Of a DNA stretch of 64,000 bases, positions 1 to 33,485 are shown one piece after another. The DNA is taken from assembly GCA_013396655.1 (NCBI GenBank), contig WBMV01002816.1:62001-126000 (forward strand), read 5' to 3'. A program made the translations under genes and the position numbers. Below the pieces are notes generated by a model, which saw only the letters and a list, made by a program, of their open reading frames with translations, did not search any database and was not told where the DNA came from. Each line of letters begins with the position of its first letter. Position 1 is the stretch's first letter. Origin of the DNA: Campylorhamphus procurvoides (Eukaryota > Chordata > Aves > Passeriformes > Dendrocolaptidae).

Positions 1-3000
1 TGTGAGCTGTCCCTGCGGGTCACAGTCAGTACAGACATGCATCAGATGAGTCCACGTGCCTTCTTTTCCTTCCTCAGCATACTACTCAGCAGCTGGCTAC
101 ATGAGATTAAATGCAAGTAAACGAGCTACAACAACTAGTTTCATATCTCAGTGTTAAGTGTTATCTCAACAGCATTAACGCTTTCACTTCTGGCCATTTT
201 TGGGGATTAAATGTTAAAGCTCCTTCATCTGACTTGCTGTGAATAAACTCTGTTATTATTGTGCACAGCATTTAGCTTGCAGACAATGATTTTTGCACAT
301 GGGAATCTTTTGAACCAGATAGATACTTACCTATGACCTGGATGTCGCACAAGCATATGTGAGTTTCATGGAAAGAATTTTGTATTCTGTTGATTGGACC
401 GACCTGGTTTTTGGTGCTGGTGGTTCAGGGGTTTTAAAAGCCATGAGAAGACTACAATTAGTTGTTTGGGTTTTTTTCAGGAGGGAAATGTTGGCATTTT
501 ATGGGGAGGAAAAAAGACAAAATACACAGCAGAAATCAAGTAAAGCTATATGCAAAATAGGAATATTTGTAAACTAACCATTAAACATAGGAACAGTTTT
601 CATTTTCTGGTTTTCAATAATGCAAGAATAACACTAACACAGGAAAGGCTTCCTTCATTCTAGTATTTCTAATATAAATCCATCTGGAAAGTGATTAGAG
701 TCTCTACTGTAATAGCAGTCAAATTTTATTAAATTTGAGTAAATTATAGAAAATTTGATTAAGTCATATGTGAAGATTTGAACTTTAAAACTCTAGTGAA
801 ATGCTTTGTGTTTTCAAACCTGAAAAGTCTCATAATGCAGAAATGTTTAGGAATAATATTAAGTTGAGATTATTGATGCCTAGCTATTTATTTGTGTAAA
901 GAAATGTTGTAAAATGCAGCTTGTTATCCAGAAATAACAAAGCTCCAAAAAGCTGTCTTGTGATTAGTTTGTCCTTTTATATTCTTACAGTACAGAAACT
1001 ACTGCACCGATATCTTCAAGATGCCTTTTGCAACCTTGAATTTACTGGCACCTTTAAAAACTTGCTGTTAATTGGTATCTCTGTACACCTGGTCACAGTG
1101 CTGCCTTCTTTCTTTTGGTTTGGGGTTTTTTGTTTTTTTTTAATCCAAGCAAATATGTGCATGATGAGAAAGTGAAATATTTTAGTCCATTTGTTGTCAT
1201 GAAATACAGTAAGAAAGTTATCCTTTAGCCCCTCCTTGCACAGACATAGAGCCATAGAAATACAGTCCCGACAGCTGGGAAGGGACAGACTCTCCTTTAC
1301 TTGATTTTATTTATTTAATTTGCTTTATTTGATTTTACTTAACAGAAGACTTTGGATATACATACTTGTGTGTATGTGTAATGTCATCTCTAAGTACCTT
1401 TGTGGAGATTGGAGGTGAAATTATGATACCGACAACAGGAGGGTTTTTAAAAACTAAAAATAGACAATTTTTGTAGTGGAACGATTTAGCAAGGCCTTTT
1501 TAGTTGCCTGAAGCTCAGAAGAACTGATATTACCAGTCATGGGATACTGACCTCTGGAAGGGGTGGAGTTTATAGGCTTTTGGCTGAAGACTTGGAAATG
1601 GCTGCTGTCTGCAGATTTTATTACCTTAGAGCAGAAATAGGAGCAGCATAAAGCGGAATTCCTTTGTGACTGCAGGAGCTGAAAGGTGCAGCCGCAATTC
1701 CCTGGGCTCCTCTTCAGTGCAGTCTTGGCATTTGTATGTCCTCCATTCTCAGTATTTACAGTGCATGTCTGATGTGGGCAGACATACAGTACAGTAAGGT
1801 AAAACCAGCATGTATATTCAGTGATTGTTAATGACAAGTTCCTTTTTAATTCTCTATTTTTGTTTTGCTTCTTCTAAAACTTACTACAAATCTAAAACAT
1901 CACAGTTGTAGGCAAGAATATTTTTACTATTAAACCACTCTGGCATTATTGGGAGACTTGGCAGAAATAATTTAGCTGTGCTGACTGTGACCCAGAAGAT
2001 TCCTGCTAAGGAATTACTGTGCCCTCTCAGCTCTTGGAGCCTGTGCCCAGCCAGCCAGACCTCTGGACTTCCATGCTTAGCTGAGTCTTTCTGAGCTGTA
2101 ATATCTCTGGTCACAGAGAATTTCTTGCACACAGTATGTTATAATGATCTAGGACTTTCATATATTTTATCATGTTGTACATTATCAGCTTCTCCAAAAC
2201 ACCCCAGTCATTCACTGAGTGAATGAAGCACAGCCCAGATTTGACTTGCTGTTCAGCTCACAGTGGTTGCAAACTGAAGCCATGCCTGTAGCCATCCCTC
2301 TTGCTCACCTGAGGCAGCAGATGGAAAGCAGACATAACTCTTGATGCCACTTGCCTAAAGGAATATAAGCCGTTTAAATGTTAGATTATCTATTTATTTT
2401 TATATTTCTTAAAGATTTGTCTGGTAATTACAAAAATAGGCATTTAAGGAATCTATTCTATTTAATTGCTTTGTTTGGAAATCAGTGTAAAGGAAGACAG
2501 TTCCCAGAGCTGATGGCCAGGGGTTTGCCCTTCATGCTCACAGAAAAATTGGCTGTTTGGAAGATAATATGTAACACCAAGGCACTCTGACAACCCATCA
2601 TGTACTGTCCCCAGATAATTGTCACTTGTGGTAGGTAGAAATTCTATACTGTACTTGTAGACAGATCTTGCTCTCATTAAGGATAACGTGAGATAATATA
2701 CCATCCAGAAGCCTTTGGGAGGGCAGGTGATTGGGAATATAGTAGCATCTCTTTTGTTCCCACTGCAGTGAGAATGTCTCATCTGAAATTTAAGAATAAG
2801 AAATGTACCTTTCAGCCTTTGTTGTCAGTATTCAAGGCAGAAAAATTAAAGGGTTGTGCTGGGAGTCCTAAAAGGTGGAAGAATGATGGTGACTTTCTTG
2901 AGGAAAGATTAAGAGAATTGCAAGCATTCCTGGCCACTGCTGCCTTGGCACTTCAGGAGTAAGGCACTGCTTCACTGAGCGGCCATTCTGCCAAAGCAAA

Positions 3001-4132
3001 GGATGAGCTCCAAGTTACGGAGCAGATCCCTTCCATGGTATTGATTTTGCAACAGCAGTTCTGGCAGTGGAACAGAGGAGCTTTGATTCAAAACAGATCA
3101 AATCAAAGTTTCTGTTATCTAGAGGTTAAAGGCTACTTACTTGATTGGGTCTGAAGTCCAAATTAAACAGCCAAAGTGACCAAGCTATTTTAGTTCCGTA
3201 GCATCTATTCTATTTTTAGATTAGAACGTTCTTTTTATAAACTGTGGAAAATTAAAGACAGACCCTAGTTATAAAATTCTTTTGCACTTGCTGTAACTTA
3301 GACTTTTTCATAGTTGAAATATGCCTAAATCAAGCATTTCAGTCCAGATATCTGTCAGAAGAGAGGCCTTGGAAAAACATTTATATCTCAATCTAAATTC
3401 ACTCCATTTGCAGAAGATTTTTGCAGATTGAAGCTTCTTATTTGTTTACCACTTTCAAGATTTGCATAAATACATATGGATTTGAAAAGTGATACATTAA
3501 ATTTCCTTGAGCCCTGTGTTTAAGATTGGGATACAACCTTTGACATGAGCAAAGAATCCAAATATTTCTGTTATTTGAAGGAAAATCACCGCTGTTTAAT
3601 TCCAACTACTTTTTTTTAAATATAAAAGCCCTGAAGATTCTCAGGCACTTGGGAAGAACGATGATTAGAATTTACAAAGCTGAAAAATTAATTCTGAAAG
3701 ACTTGTAATTCTACTCACATGCATGCTATTGAGAGATGCGGTTAAAGCCAGTGTTATCTGTCTATTTTAAAAAAGTGAATTTTTTTCCACTTACGTTGTT
3801 TTAATTTCTTCATACCAAGGACAGCCATTGTCTCTAAGGTTAGCTGAGCCCTGGATGCCAGTTGTCTCATTAACTGTTACGGCATGGGGTGTCAGAGCCT
3901 TCCTAAGAGTCTCAAAGCTGCATTGACTGCCCAGTGCCAGGTATGCAATGTCCTTATACATCTCATGTGTTGTGTGGTGACCAGGCAAACAGGAGATGGG
4001 GCCTGAACACTCCCCTAAACCCAACACCTGGGTGAGTTTGCATCTCAGCCCTTTGGACATGACACAGTTGAGCCAGAACACATCGCAGAGATAACAAACT
4101 TCTTTAAAATGTCTTTGTTTGTTTGTTTCCAG
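1..4132 (+). other. PPARG: Upstream intron or 5' flank of PPARG
   Basis: This 4.1 kb AT-rich stretch ends in a pyrimidine-rich tract and the AG at 4131-4132, which is the acceptor of the first common PPARG coding exon. In the PPARG family, alternative non-coding or short-coding first exons lie upstream of this exon, so the stretch is most likely intronic. I could not recognise an upstream first exon, a CpG island or a known promoter in it. The only repeat-like element I see is a degenerate CR1-type tail near 1243-1295. Small open frames here have no recognisable product. Confidence 0.7.
1243..1295 (-). repeat. Possible degenerate CR1 3'-end fragment
   Basis: The segment has two CATAGA-type octamer remnants followed by a GGGAAGGGACA run. 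This resembles the reverse complement of the CR1 3' end, where ATTCTATG-type repeats precede a GGTTGGAAGGGACC-type motif. Similarity is weak and short, unlike the clear copies near 33.4 and 46.5 kb, so it may be chance. Confidence 0.3.
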
Positions 4133-4140
4133 GGATTACA

Positions 4141-24859
<20,719 letters not shown>

Positions 24860-25090
24860 TGACCAGAGTAGTTCTAATCCACTGACATAATGTATGTTCT
24901 TCAGATTGCACTATTTCTTTGAGGGAAAACTTTGCATACCTAAGAAATTACTGTGAAACAGCATTTAAAGAGAGAGAGCTTAGTATAGTAGATCTATTTT
25001 ATGCATATTGTTTATAAAGACACATTTACAATTTACTTTTAATATTAAAAATATCTATATCAATAAATTGTTGGCAGTATTTTCAGAATT
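24860..25090 (+). other. PPARG: PPARG 3' UTR
   Basis: It follows the stop codon directly. The block 24991-25053 (GATCTATTTTATGCATATTG, then TTTATAAAGACACATTTACA, and onward) looks very like the mammalian PPARG 3' UTR as I recall it. The 3' end is set by candidate poly(A) signals at 25044-25067, so the UTR would be only about 220 nt. A further AATAAA at 25184 could give a slightly longer form. Confidence 0.75.
25044..25067 (+). terminator. PPARG: Candidate poly(A) signals of PPARG
   Basis: ATTAAA at 25044-25049 and canonical AATAAA at 25062-25067 are followed by TG/T-rich sequence (TTGTTGGCAGTATTTT) suitable as a downstream element. A second AATAAA lies at 25184-25189. Usage cannot be determined from sequence. 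Confidence 0.65.
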
Positions 25091-28000
25091 AATTTTTTAA
25101 CTATCTTATTTCTTAAAATTGCTTGTCCAGTGTGATTGATGCTTCGCTCAAGTTGGCTAAGCATGCAGTTAAATTTTCAATTAAATAAAAATCTTTCTCC
25201 TTGAACATTTCTAGGGAAACATTTTAAGCATCACATTCAGTTTTGTGCTCCCAAGGAAGCAGCAAAATAAAATGGAATCACAGCTTAGTATAACTTCTGT
25301 GAGAGTTTAAAAAGCCAAAGTTAGAAGTGTCAGGTCTGACAACATTTGCGCCTTCAATAATATGATTTGACACTGACAGACTTTGGTGTAAGTAAGAATT
25401 AGGCCCATCATTAGTGGGCAAACCCAAAAATTAGATGCCACTTCAAGAATTAATTAAGGAGTATGCACTGCTGAGTTGGAATAGGTTGGTACAAACCTCT
25501 TGGCCTGAGACCTTCCCAAATTACTTGATGAACTACCATTGAACAACATATTCAGTCATCCTGAACAAAAGCAAGGCTCAATTTAATTCTTGAGAAGATA
25601 AAGCTGTAATGGAAACCCTGCAACATCAGTTTGCCTTGAACTATCATTGTTTATCCCCGGCAACAAGAGTGCTGGGAGATGGTCACTGCTGTGGGGATTG
25701 TGAGTTGTCTTACATATGTTGCCCTATAATGTCACCTAAGAATTCCACTGGAAGGAAAATGCAGGAGAGGGAATAAATTTCACAGTAGGTAAATTTACTT
25801 ACTTACACTCTCTCTTTTGAGTATTTTCGGTACTGATGTGAGATTCCCTTGGATTTACATTTTGCCTGCTCATATTTGATAGTCTCGGAATGTGACCCCC
25901 AGAGTCATGCAGGTGTGATCTGCGGTGGTGGACCAGAAGAGGGAATTTGGGGGAAAAAAGCCACTAACTGTAACTTATATATCAAAGTAAGGAGAGGCCT
26001 TCAGTTGAATGTCTTTGGTTTCCTCCCCATGTCCATTTTTTTTGTAGCACAAAGTGTGCCTTAAACTTGGTGAGATAAGTTGAGTGTTGATAGGTAAGTG
26101 GATGAAGATGTAACGGGGGCTTTCTGTGAGCAGGGTCTTCACGGAGCAATAAAGAACCAGAGAGAGGTAAATATTAAAATAAACCCTTCAGCTCATGCCT
26201 TCTACATCTGGAAAAGTTTCCCAGTCCTTATTTCAGGTAACCTCTGGGACTATGGTCAGTAACAAGTGCTGTGCCCACCAGGAAGTTTGGAGAACTGGAT
26301 CATTGAGCCTCATGGTTTAAAGCCGATGGGTGAAATTGCACTGACATGAAATCACTGTGAGGCCAAAGTGAACAGCTTTGTTCTTACTGAGTTTGCAGTG
26401 AGATCATCTCAGGTAACTCGGAAATGATTACCCTGAAGCCAGTGGAACATTGCATGTTAATGCTCAGGAGTGCACATTTTCTGCACAGCTCAAGACAGAC
26501 AAGTTGTGCCAGCTGAGTGTCACGTTCTGACAGGAATTCCAGGCACACTAATTTATTGCTGTTAAAATTGAAAATAAAATCTTTCTCTTCTTAAGCTGTT
26601 TTCCACTGGACATTTGAAAATTTGCCATCTCTCACGTAGTGGGAGAACCTCTATTAAATTGCAGAGGTCACCCCTCCCGTAGGAGGATGTATCAAAGAGG
26701 AACTGGCACTGAGATGGACCACAGCTCCAACACTAAATTCCTGTAATAGCAACACACAGCAAACACTGTTCATCTGAGCCTGCATTTCTCCTACAATCCA
26801 ATTTCCCATTGGCTTCACTAGAAATGGAAGTTCAGAAGTAGCTTCGAAAAAGAAGAATTCTAGGGCATGGTCTTACATAAGTAGTATTAGAATTATTTGA
26901 AAAGAATAGCGGAAAAGGTGCTCTGACAGTGAAACTGAGTTCAGTACTTTGTTACAGGAGGCAATCCATGCAGCCCAGAAGCACATGAACCCAAAGAGCT
27001 TCATTCAACTCTTGCAAGGGGTAATATTTTTGAGTTTAGCAGGGACAGTGTCTAAGCCACTCAGTCCAACAACCCATATACTGGGAGAGCAGTGGTGTAA
27101 TCATAGTCTTAGCAGTGCAAGGACGAAAGAGAAGAGAGTTTTGCAGGAGCAGGTGTCATCCTTCATGAGGATGAAGGGACTGAATGCCCCAAAGCCTATA
27201 TTTTAATTTCGACTGTATAAGTTGCTCTAATAAAATACATTGTTCTCCTTCCATACTGTCTTCTCGTACATGTTGACAGTTATTCATCATGTTTTCCTCA
27301 AGCCATGGAAAGTGTTAATTTTTTCTGTGAGTTACTAATCACTGAAGTATTCTGATTCTGAACGGTTACATCATGGTTAAGAAGTTTTGCCTAAAATACT
27401 TTGCTACAAGAATAGGTCTTAAGGGAAAAAGTGTTCATTTAATGGACAATTGCTATGTACTAATTTAGAACAAATGACTGTTATGAGGCTATGAAAACAT
27501 TTTCTCAAAAAATATCATTTTCTCTTGTGAATTCTATTCAGAATTTTGATCTAATTGTAAATACTTTCTGTTTCTATGGGACTTTATTTATTAAAAACAA
27601 AAACTTGCTAATGGGGGTTCATAAGTAGGTTGTAATACTTTCAGACTCTCTGGAGTTTTGTTTAGAATGGGCTCTGCCATAAATGAACAATTTGGTTTCT
27701 GATCTTCGGTGCTACTAAGAACATCTAACAGCTCAAACCCAGAAGCACTCAGCTGGTATGTGCCTGCCTTTGAAGAGCTTCAGTTTGCTTGTGCTGTGCT
27801 GTTGTTCCTTTGCCTTCTGTTCCCTACATGGTGACCTCTTCAGGGATGCTGTGCTAAGTGGGGTACTGAGGCATTCCCAGGAGCTGTAAAGCTTCTGAGC
27901 TGTTATTCTGTCTTGTGTTTTACAATGATCTGCTTTTCCAGTAGAAAAATGCTGGAGGTAAATCGTGTCCAGAGGAAGCCATTCAATGTATCTGCACACA

Positions 28001-30786
28001 TCCAGCAGGTTTCCCTCACTGTGACGGGCATCAACCAGGCATCCAAACATCTCTTGTAGAAGCTCAGAAGTCCCTGTTTCACAGGGAAAATGGCCTTCTT
28101 CACAGTTCATTGGTGACCAGTTATATTGCTGTGAGCGGCCTAGACTGAAAGTTTAGAGAGAAAAACACTCCCAACATCACCAGTTAGAGCCCAGACAGCT
28201 GAGACCATTTTAATCACCTAACTGCAATGAAAAGCTTTATCCCCCTGTGCACGTAATTAAGCACCTTTCAGCACTGTGTGAAAGGCATGGTTGGGCTGTG
28301 TGTTCCCACCATCACCTGTTCCTGGCATAGACAGTCCTTAGCAGTCCTAGAAAGTGGAATTGCTGGTGACTGCTCTCACAACGTGTGTCACAGATCTCAG
28401 AGGTGCCATGGGCCTGTCCTGCCCTGCCTTCCCTTCAGCACACACACTCTGAGTTTCAGTCACTGTTAAACCCTGGGGGACCAGGTGTTCATATTTGATT
28501 TGCAATTGTGAACTCTCTCTTGAAGCTGAGTGTGTTTTAATGGGACGTCTTTCCTTTTAGATGAGGGGCCATCTCTCCCTTAAATAGACATAACATCAAC
28601 TTTGTAAACACGAGCAATACCAAGCTACAGCTAGAGATTAGTAATAGGAGGAGAACAAAAATGAGGGGAAAAACCCCTACGCCTCCTGGATCAGCTCAGT
28701 CATACACTTGTCAAATGCTTCAGGGTTTCATCCAAGCATTGGGGAAAATTGTGTACCTCATCACAAATCCCATTGCAACAGCCTTGCCTACAGTGGTTAA
28801 AAAGCAGCTATACTAGGGTGTCTCCAATATGTGAATATAAGCAATATACTTTCACTCTTATCAGCCCTGAAAGTGACTGTACAAAAAACAATTTCTGGTT
28901 TTCCATTTTGATACGCAGGATATGGATATGAAACTGGAGCACTGAGGCAGCACAGCTTCACTGGCAAGAAAAGAATCAGGAGTCAGTAACTGACCCACCA
29001 ACAAAAGAAAGAATGAAATGATTCCAAAACTCTAGATGCAATATAGTATTGTGTTATTTGTGTGTGCGCATGAGCAGGGACATACAGAACATTCAGTTAG
29101 AACTCCCAGCCAGAAACCATTACCAGCAACCTGTGGATGGAAGAACTCCAGATACCAAAAACTAACTGCCGTTCATTACTTTTCCCTCATACATCGTGAG
29201 AGTTGCCTCAAAATATACACTGCTCATTTTCCAGTACAAAAAGACTATTTAGATACAAGTATTTTTGCTTCTGGGCAAGCTGCATTGCCCTCTGGCCCTG
29301 TGTCTCATCAGACTCTTTTGCCACATCCCTGCTTTCAGAAATATCAGTTCAGCTGGGTTTCCCCCCCTAGATGAGCTGTTAAATACACATCTCCTCAGTC
29401 CCAGAGCTGAGCTGGAGACAGATGTGAGCAGCTGCAGCTCAGGGTATGGAGGTGGTGTAGTTTCACTGCTCCTTCAGCGGGCCTGGCAAACCCCCTCTGA
29501 GCTGCAAGGGCTCTGCAGAGGATCCCAGCTCATTGTGTCCCAGTCTCTGTTCTTTGTAAAAGCTGCACCCTTTGCAAACATACCAACCCTTCTTCCCAAC
29601 ATGCCCTGTGTGTAATCCTGGAAATGAATCCTGGTCATACTTATTTGTCTGCAAGGCACCTGAAGTTCCTAAACCAGATTAGAGAGTCCTGCTGAGCTTG
29701 GCCTTACAGACACCAGCACCATTCCAAGGATCCTACACCAAGACAAGGCAAAGGGAGGGAGCCGAAAGTGAATTCTTTGCTGTCCTATTCAGGATCCCCA
29801 CACATGATCTTAAAGTTTTCACCTTTATTCTTTGCAAGAGCCAAATGCCTTAAGGACTTCGTGTTTGCAAGTTTTAGTGTAACAAAGGCAGCAGCATCTG
29901 TACATTGCCATGCTCCAAAATAGGAGGGGTTAGTCCAATTCACAGTCTCTTTGACAACACAGGTCTTTATTGCTCGATGTATCAAATCCTGGGCTAGAGT
30001 ACTGCAGGAACACAGTCTAGCTTAGCCAGGTCACATAGCAGGAATTCTGTGGGCAAGTTGTACTCTGGGCAAGCATTACTTGGGGCAGTAACTCAGGGTT
30101 TCAGGGTTAAATTCCTCAGGGTTTCTTTTAAATGTGAAATTAATTTCCTTCACTAGATTTATGCAAGTGGCTAAGAACAGTTCTCAGCTCTCAAATTAGA
30201 GTTTCTAATTAGGATTTTGCTAAATGGAGGTAGCTTTCAGTCTTGCTGTAGAGAGGGTGAAGCCAAAAAAGAGCTTTAGCTGCAAGTGAAAATAGGCCTT
30301 CTATTGAGACACCTATTGGTTAAGGACTTTCTTTTTAATTATTATGCTTCCTTACTGTGTTGGAAATGGGTAGCATTTTCATAACAGCATTGGCCAAGAG
30401 GAATATCCATTGCACGTTATATTATATGCTGTTACTCAACGAGGTTTTTTTAGTTCAGTGGAGACAGCAAGGGAAAACCGTACTCTCCAGAGGCAGGGGA
30501 GGGAAGGAGGAATACGCAGCACCATTGGTTCTCACACTGGGAAGAGCTGGCAGTGCAGAAGAAGATCTTGTCCTGCTTGCTGCAATGATGATTAAAGTAT
30601 TCTGTTGTGTCAGCATATCCTCAGTTTGTTAGTGCTAACTCTCAGTTGGCCATATCCTGCCAGATTTGCAAGCAAAGCCTGCCAAGCCATCTCAACAAAA
30701 ATGTAGCTTTAAATATTATAAATGATGCTGCATTTTGCTGTGGAAATGTTTCCTGAAAAGGCTGTTCCAAAACATCCTTTATTGTT
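25091..30786. other. Intergenic sequence downstream of PPARG
   Basis: About 5.7 kb with no gene I can support. Open frames are short, unordered and without recognisable domains. No clear CR1, LTR or RNA gene was seen. Confidence 0.7.
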
Positions 30787-30829
30787 GGGGGAGGGGAGCA
30801 AAGGGGGCCTGGGAGAGGGAGGAGGGAGG
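30787..30829 (+). other. G-quadruplex-type G-run cluster
   Basis: At least six runs of three or more G occur within 43 bases (runs start at 30787, 30793, 30803, 30811, 30817 and 30824), separated by loops of 1-6 bases. This fits the usual G4 pattern on the + strand. The continuing stretch to about 30840 is purine-rich. Confidence 0.8.
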
Positions 30830-32130
30830 AAAAAGAGCTACTTTTAATAGATTTTTTTTTTCTTTTGAGACCAGAGATTCATTTCACATCATTCTGTAAG
30901 ACCAAATGGATATTTGTTTCCCAGTGACTATAAAACATTACAGTAATAATTTTGTATGTAAGTTTTGGCAACCAGGCTGGGTGGGAGGAAGGGCAGAGGG
31001 CATCTGATTTTCTGAAGGGTTGCAGTGAGGGATTTTGCAATTGATCAGTTTGTAAAATCTTCTTAGTAGACATCTGTTTGCTGGCAAGGGAGATCACTCT
31101 TCTTCCTGCTATATTAAATGAAAAATCACAGCAGAGCAGAGGAGGTGGCTCCTGCAGCAAGGGCAAAGTTTGGGTTCTAGATTGAAAAAAAGGATTTGAT
31201 AACAGGATAGTATCAGGAACTCTTCAATGGAATCTCTCACATGAGCTGTTCTTGAACTTTGGTCACTGAGTTTCCTTCTTTTTCTGTACCTGACACAGAA
31301 CCAAGACCATGGGCCCTAATTGCAAGTAGAACCCCAAATATCTGAGCAGACACTCAGATGTTCAAGGCTGTGCAAATTTGAGACTCCAGATGTGGCCCAT
31401 TTGTACAGGGAGGTCCTTTCAGAAATGAGTGTCACAAAATTCTTCCACAGTTAAGCCTCAAACCAGAATAAATCTAGGGGAATCAGAGGTGGATTTAGAT
31501 ATGCCCAATCCAGTAATCCATCCTAATGTGCAAGGAATAGTTTCATTGCAGTGTGTTGGATCCAGATTATATTGTTGTTATAGTTTCAAAACTCGGCTGG
31601 AATTCCTTCCAAAAAGTTTGGAGCCAACGCCTTAGTGTCAGTAAAGATGGTTAACAAAGGACACAATGAATGTGCATATCCTGATGTTAACTGCTTTAGC
31701 CAGAGCCTTTTGTTCTGATCTCTCCCCCGGCTGGGAGGGGGAGGGAAGATGGGCTCGGGTGGGGGAAGGGGTCGGGGTTTCTGCGCTTTCTGCACAGGTC
31801 AGGAGCTCAGCTCTCAGCAGAGTGAGGAGGATGGGGGACACCCACAATGGTCCCGGCATCACTGGATAGCTGGACTGTGTTTTTTTCCTCTCCTTAACTC
31901 AACTGTTTTCATCCATGAGCGATCGTGGGCATCGTAGAAGTTGCTGTGAGGAAAAGAGGAGAGGAAGAACGCCTGTTTCCTGCCCCTGCAGAGATGGGAT
32001 TGCTGCTGCTTTCTTTCCAATTTCTCACGGGAGGTGGACTGGGGACTGTGCCTGCCATCACCCCTGAGGCAGAGAGCCCAGCTGGGCGGGCATGACATCG
32101 TCACATGCTGTCCGTAGATATAATTGCATT

Positions 32131-32148
32131 CCCCCCTTTTTTGGGGGG
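32131..32148. other. C6-T6-G6 perfect hairpin
   Basis: Six C, six T and six G in direct succession form a 6-bp all-GC stem with a T6 loop. On the opposite strand it reads C6-A6-G6. It lies within the LTR-like block. Confidence 0.9.
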
Positions 32149-32278
32149 TAACCAAAAGACCTTTTAACTGTTTTGCCTTGTCGTTTGGGGGTGGAGGAGT
32201 TTATTACAAACTGTTGTTGTTTGGTTCTTTCTGGACATATATATATGTGTGTATTGTGGATTTGAACTGTTATCCTTT

Positions 32279-32298
32279 CATATATATATATATATATT
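32279..32298. repeat. Short (TA)n tract
   Basis: An alternating TA run of about 20 bases near the 3' end of the LTR-like block. A shorter one lies at about 32236-32246. Confidence 0.8.
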
Positions 32299-33415
32299 TC
32301 TAATTAAAGTTCTGTTTTCTAAATTTAAAGGAGAGGAATTATTTCTTGGCCAACATAGATATCTTAGTTCTCCCCTGAACTAAGACAATTGTCCTTGATG
32401 TCTCTTAGCTAAACTTTAATCAAAAGATCTGCTAGCTGTTTAGCTGAACATTTCCACACATCTTTTATACTTTCTTTTTTTTTTAGTTTTCACACTTTAA
32501 TGTGAATTAATGTGATCAATTCTAGGCTGCTAGGCAAGCAACCATATACCAGCTGTGCTCTAACAGGCAAGATACAGAGTTATGCAGGTTCTTCTGCTTC
32601 TGGAGTCTACATATACAGTTCGAGTACAAATGTTTGGTATTTGTAGTCTCTGCATTTGTACAATGAAATGTAAACATTTACAATGAGGGTAGTATAGCCA
32701 GATTCAAGGAAGATTTGACTTCCAAGGTGCTTTGCCTTTGCAAGATCAATTTATGCAATAAGATTCCCTGATCTCATTATTAAACCTTCGCTTGCAGCCC
32801 AGTGGAAAAAGACAATGCAAATTACTATCAGAAGCAGGTTTGTTCTAATTATTAAAAATAAAACATACTAAATTATTAGTAAGTTAATATATATTTTAAT
32901 TTTGCAGCTGTTACTGGGAAAAATTAAAATGTGTGAAGATAATGGAAAACTCCATCACTGGCAGTCCTTTACCTTCATTTCTGGGTGAACTCTACCAGAA
33001 GTGATTGTTGCATTTACTATTGTAATACAAAGGTACAGATTCTGCTGGCAAGGAGAACTCAAATCTGGTAGAATGTCCTTAGAGGCAATGGCATCAGACC
33101 AAAATGAAATCACAGTGAATGAAATCATGCTAAAAATGGATTTTGCAAACATGACAGAGTTGTAAAGGTGGCATGTAGGAGTTATTTGGATAGTCTGAGT
33201 TCTGAAGAGGGTTCTTTTGGCACCCAATAATAAAAATCCTGTACTCACAAAGAGAGTATTTTCTGATGTAAGCGATTTTTTGGTTCCCCAAAGGCATAAC
33301 TTTTAATTTGCTCTTTGTTAGGTGTTTACATGCCAGGTACAATAGAAGTATTTCTACCTCGTGGTACCACAATAAATTACCATTACTGGCAATTATACAA
33401 CTTAATACATATATT

Positions 33416-33485
33416 ATCATAGAACGGGTTGGGTTGGAAGGGACCCCAAAGAACATCCAGTTCCAAGCCCCCTGTACCACGAGGG
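33416..33485 (-). mobile_element. CR1 LINE 3'-end fragment
   Basis: The segment begins ATCATAGAA and continues GGGTTGGGTTGGAAGGGACC, CATCCAGTTCCAAGCCCCC. This is the recognisable reverse complement of the avian CR1 3' UTR, so the element lies on the minus strand. It is about 70 bp, severely 5'-truncated as CR1 copies usually are. It carries no coding capacity. Confidence 0.9.

Larger units (their letters stand above)
31680..32355 (+). mobile_element. LTR-like block, possible degraded solo LTR of an endogenous retrovirus
   Basis: A GC-rich block (G-run cluster at 31733-31777) is embedded in AT-rich DNA. It passes into a C6-T6-G6 hairpin (32131-32148), then T-rich sequence with short TA tracts, an AATTAAAG poly(A)-like signal near 32301, and a tail ending in CA at about 32355. 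This layout resembles avian ERV LTRs in my experience, but I could not find matching target-site duplications or a certain TG start, and there is no internal retroviral sequence. The ends are approximate. Confidence 0.35.

Noticed and set aside
4123..4140. Possible earlier PPARG start giving six extra residues directly before Met1
   Set aside because: The bases 4123-4132 are the polypyrimidine tract and acceptor of the intron, and the initiator would be TTG; any N-terminal extension must come from a separate upstream exon.
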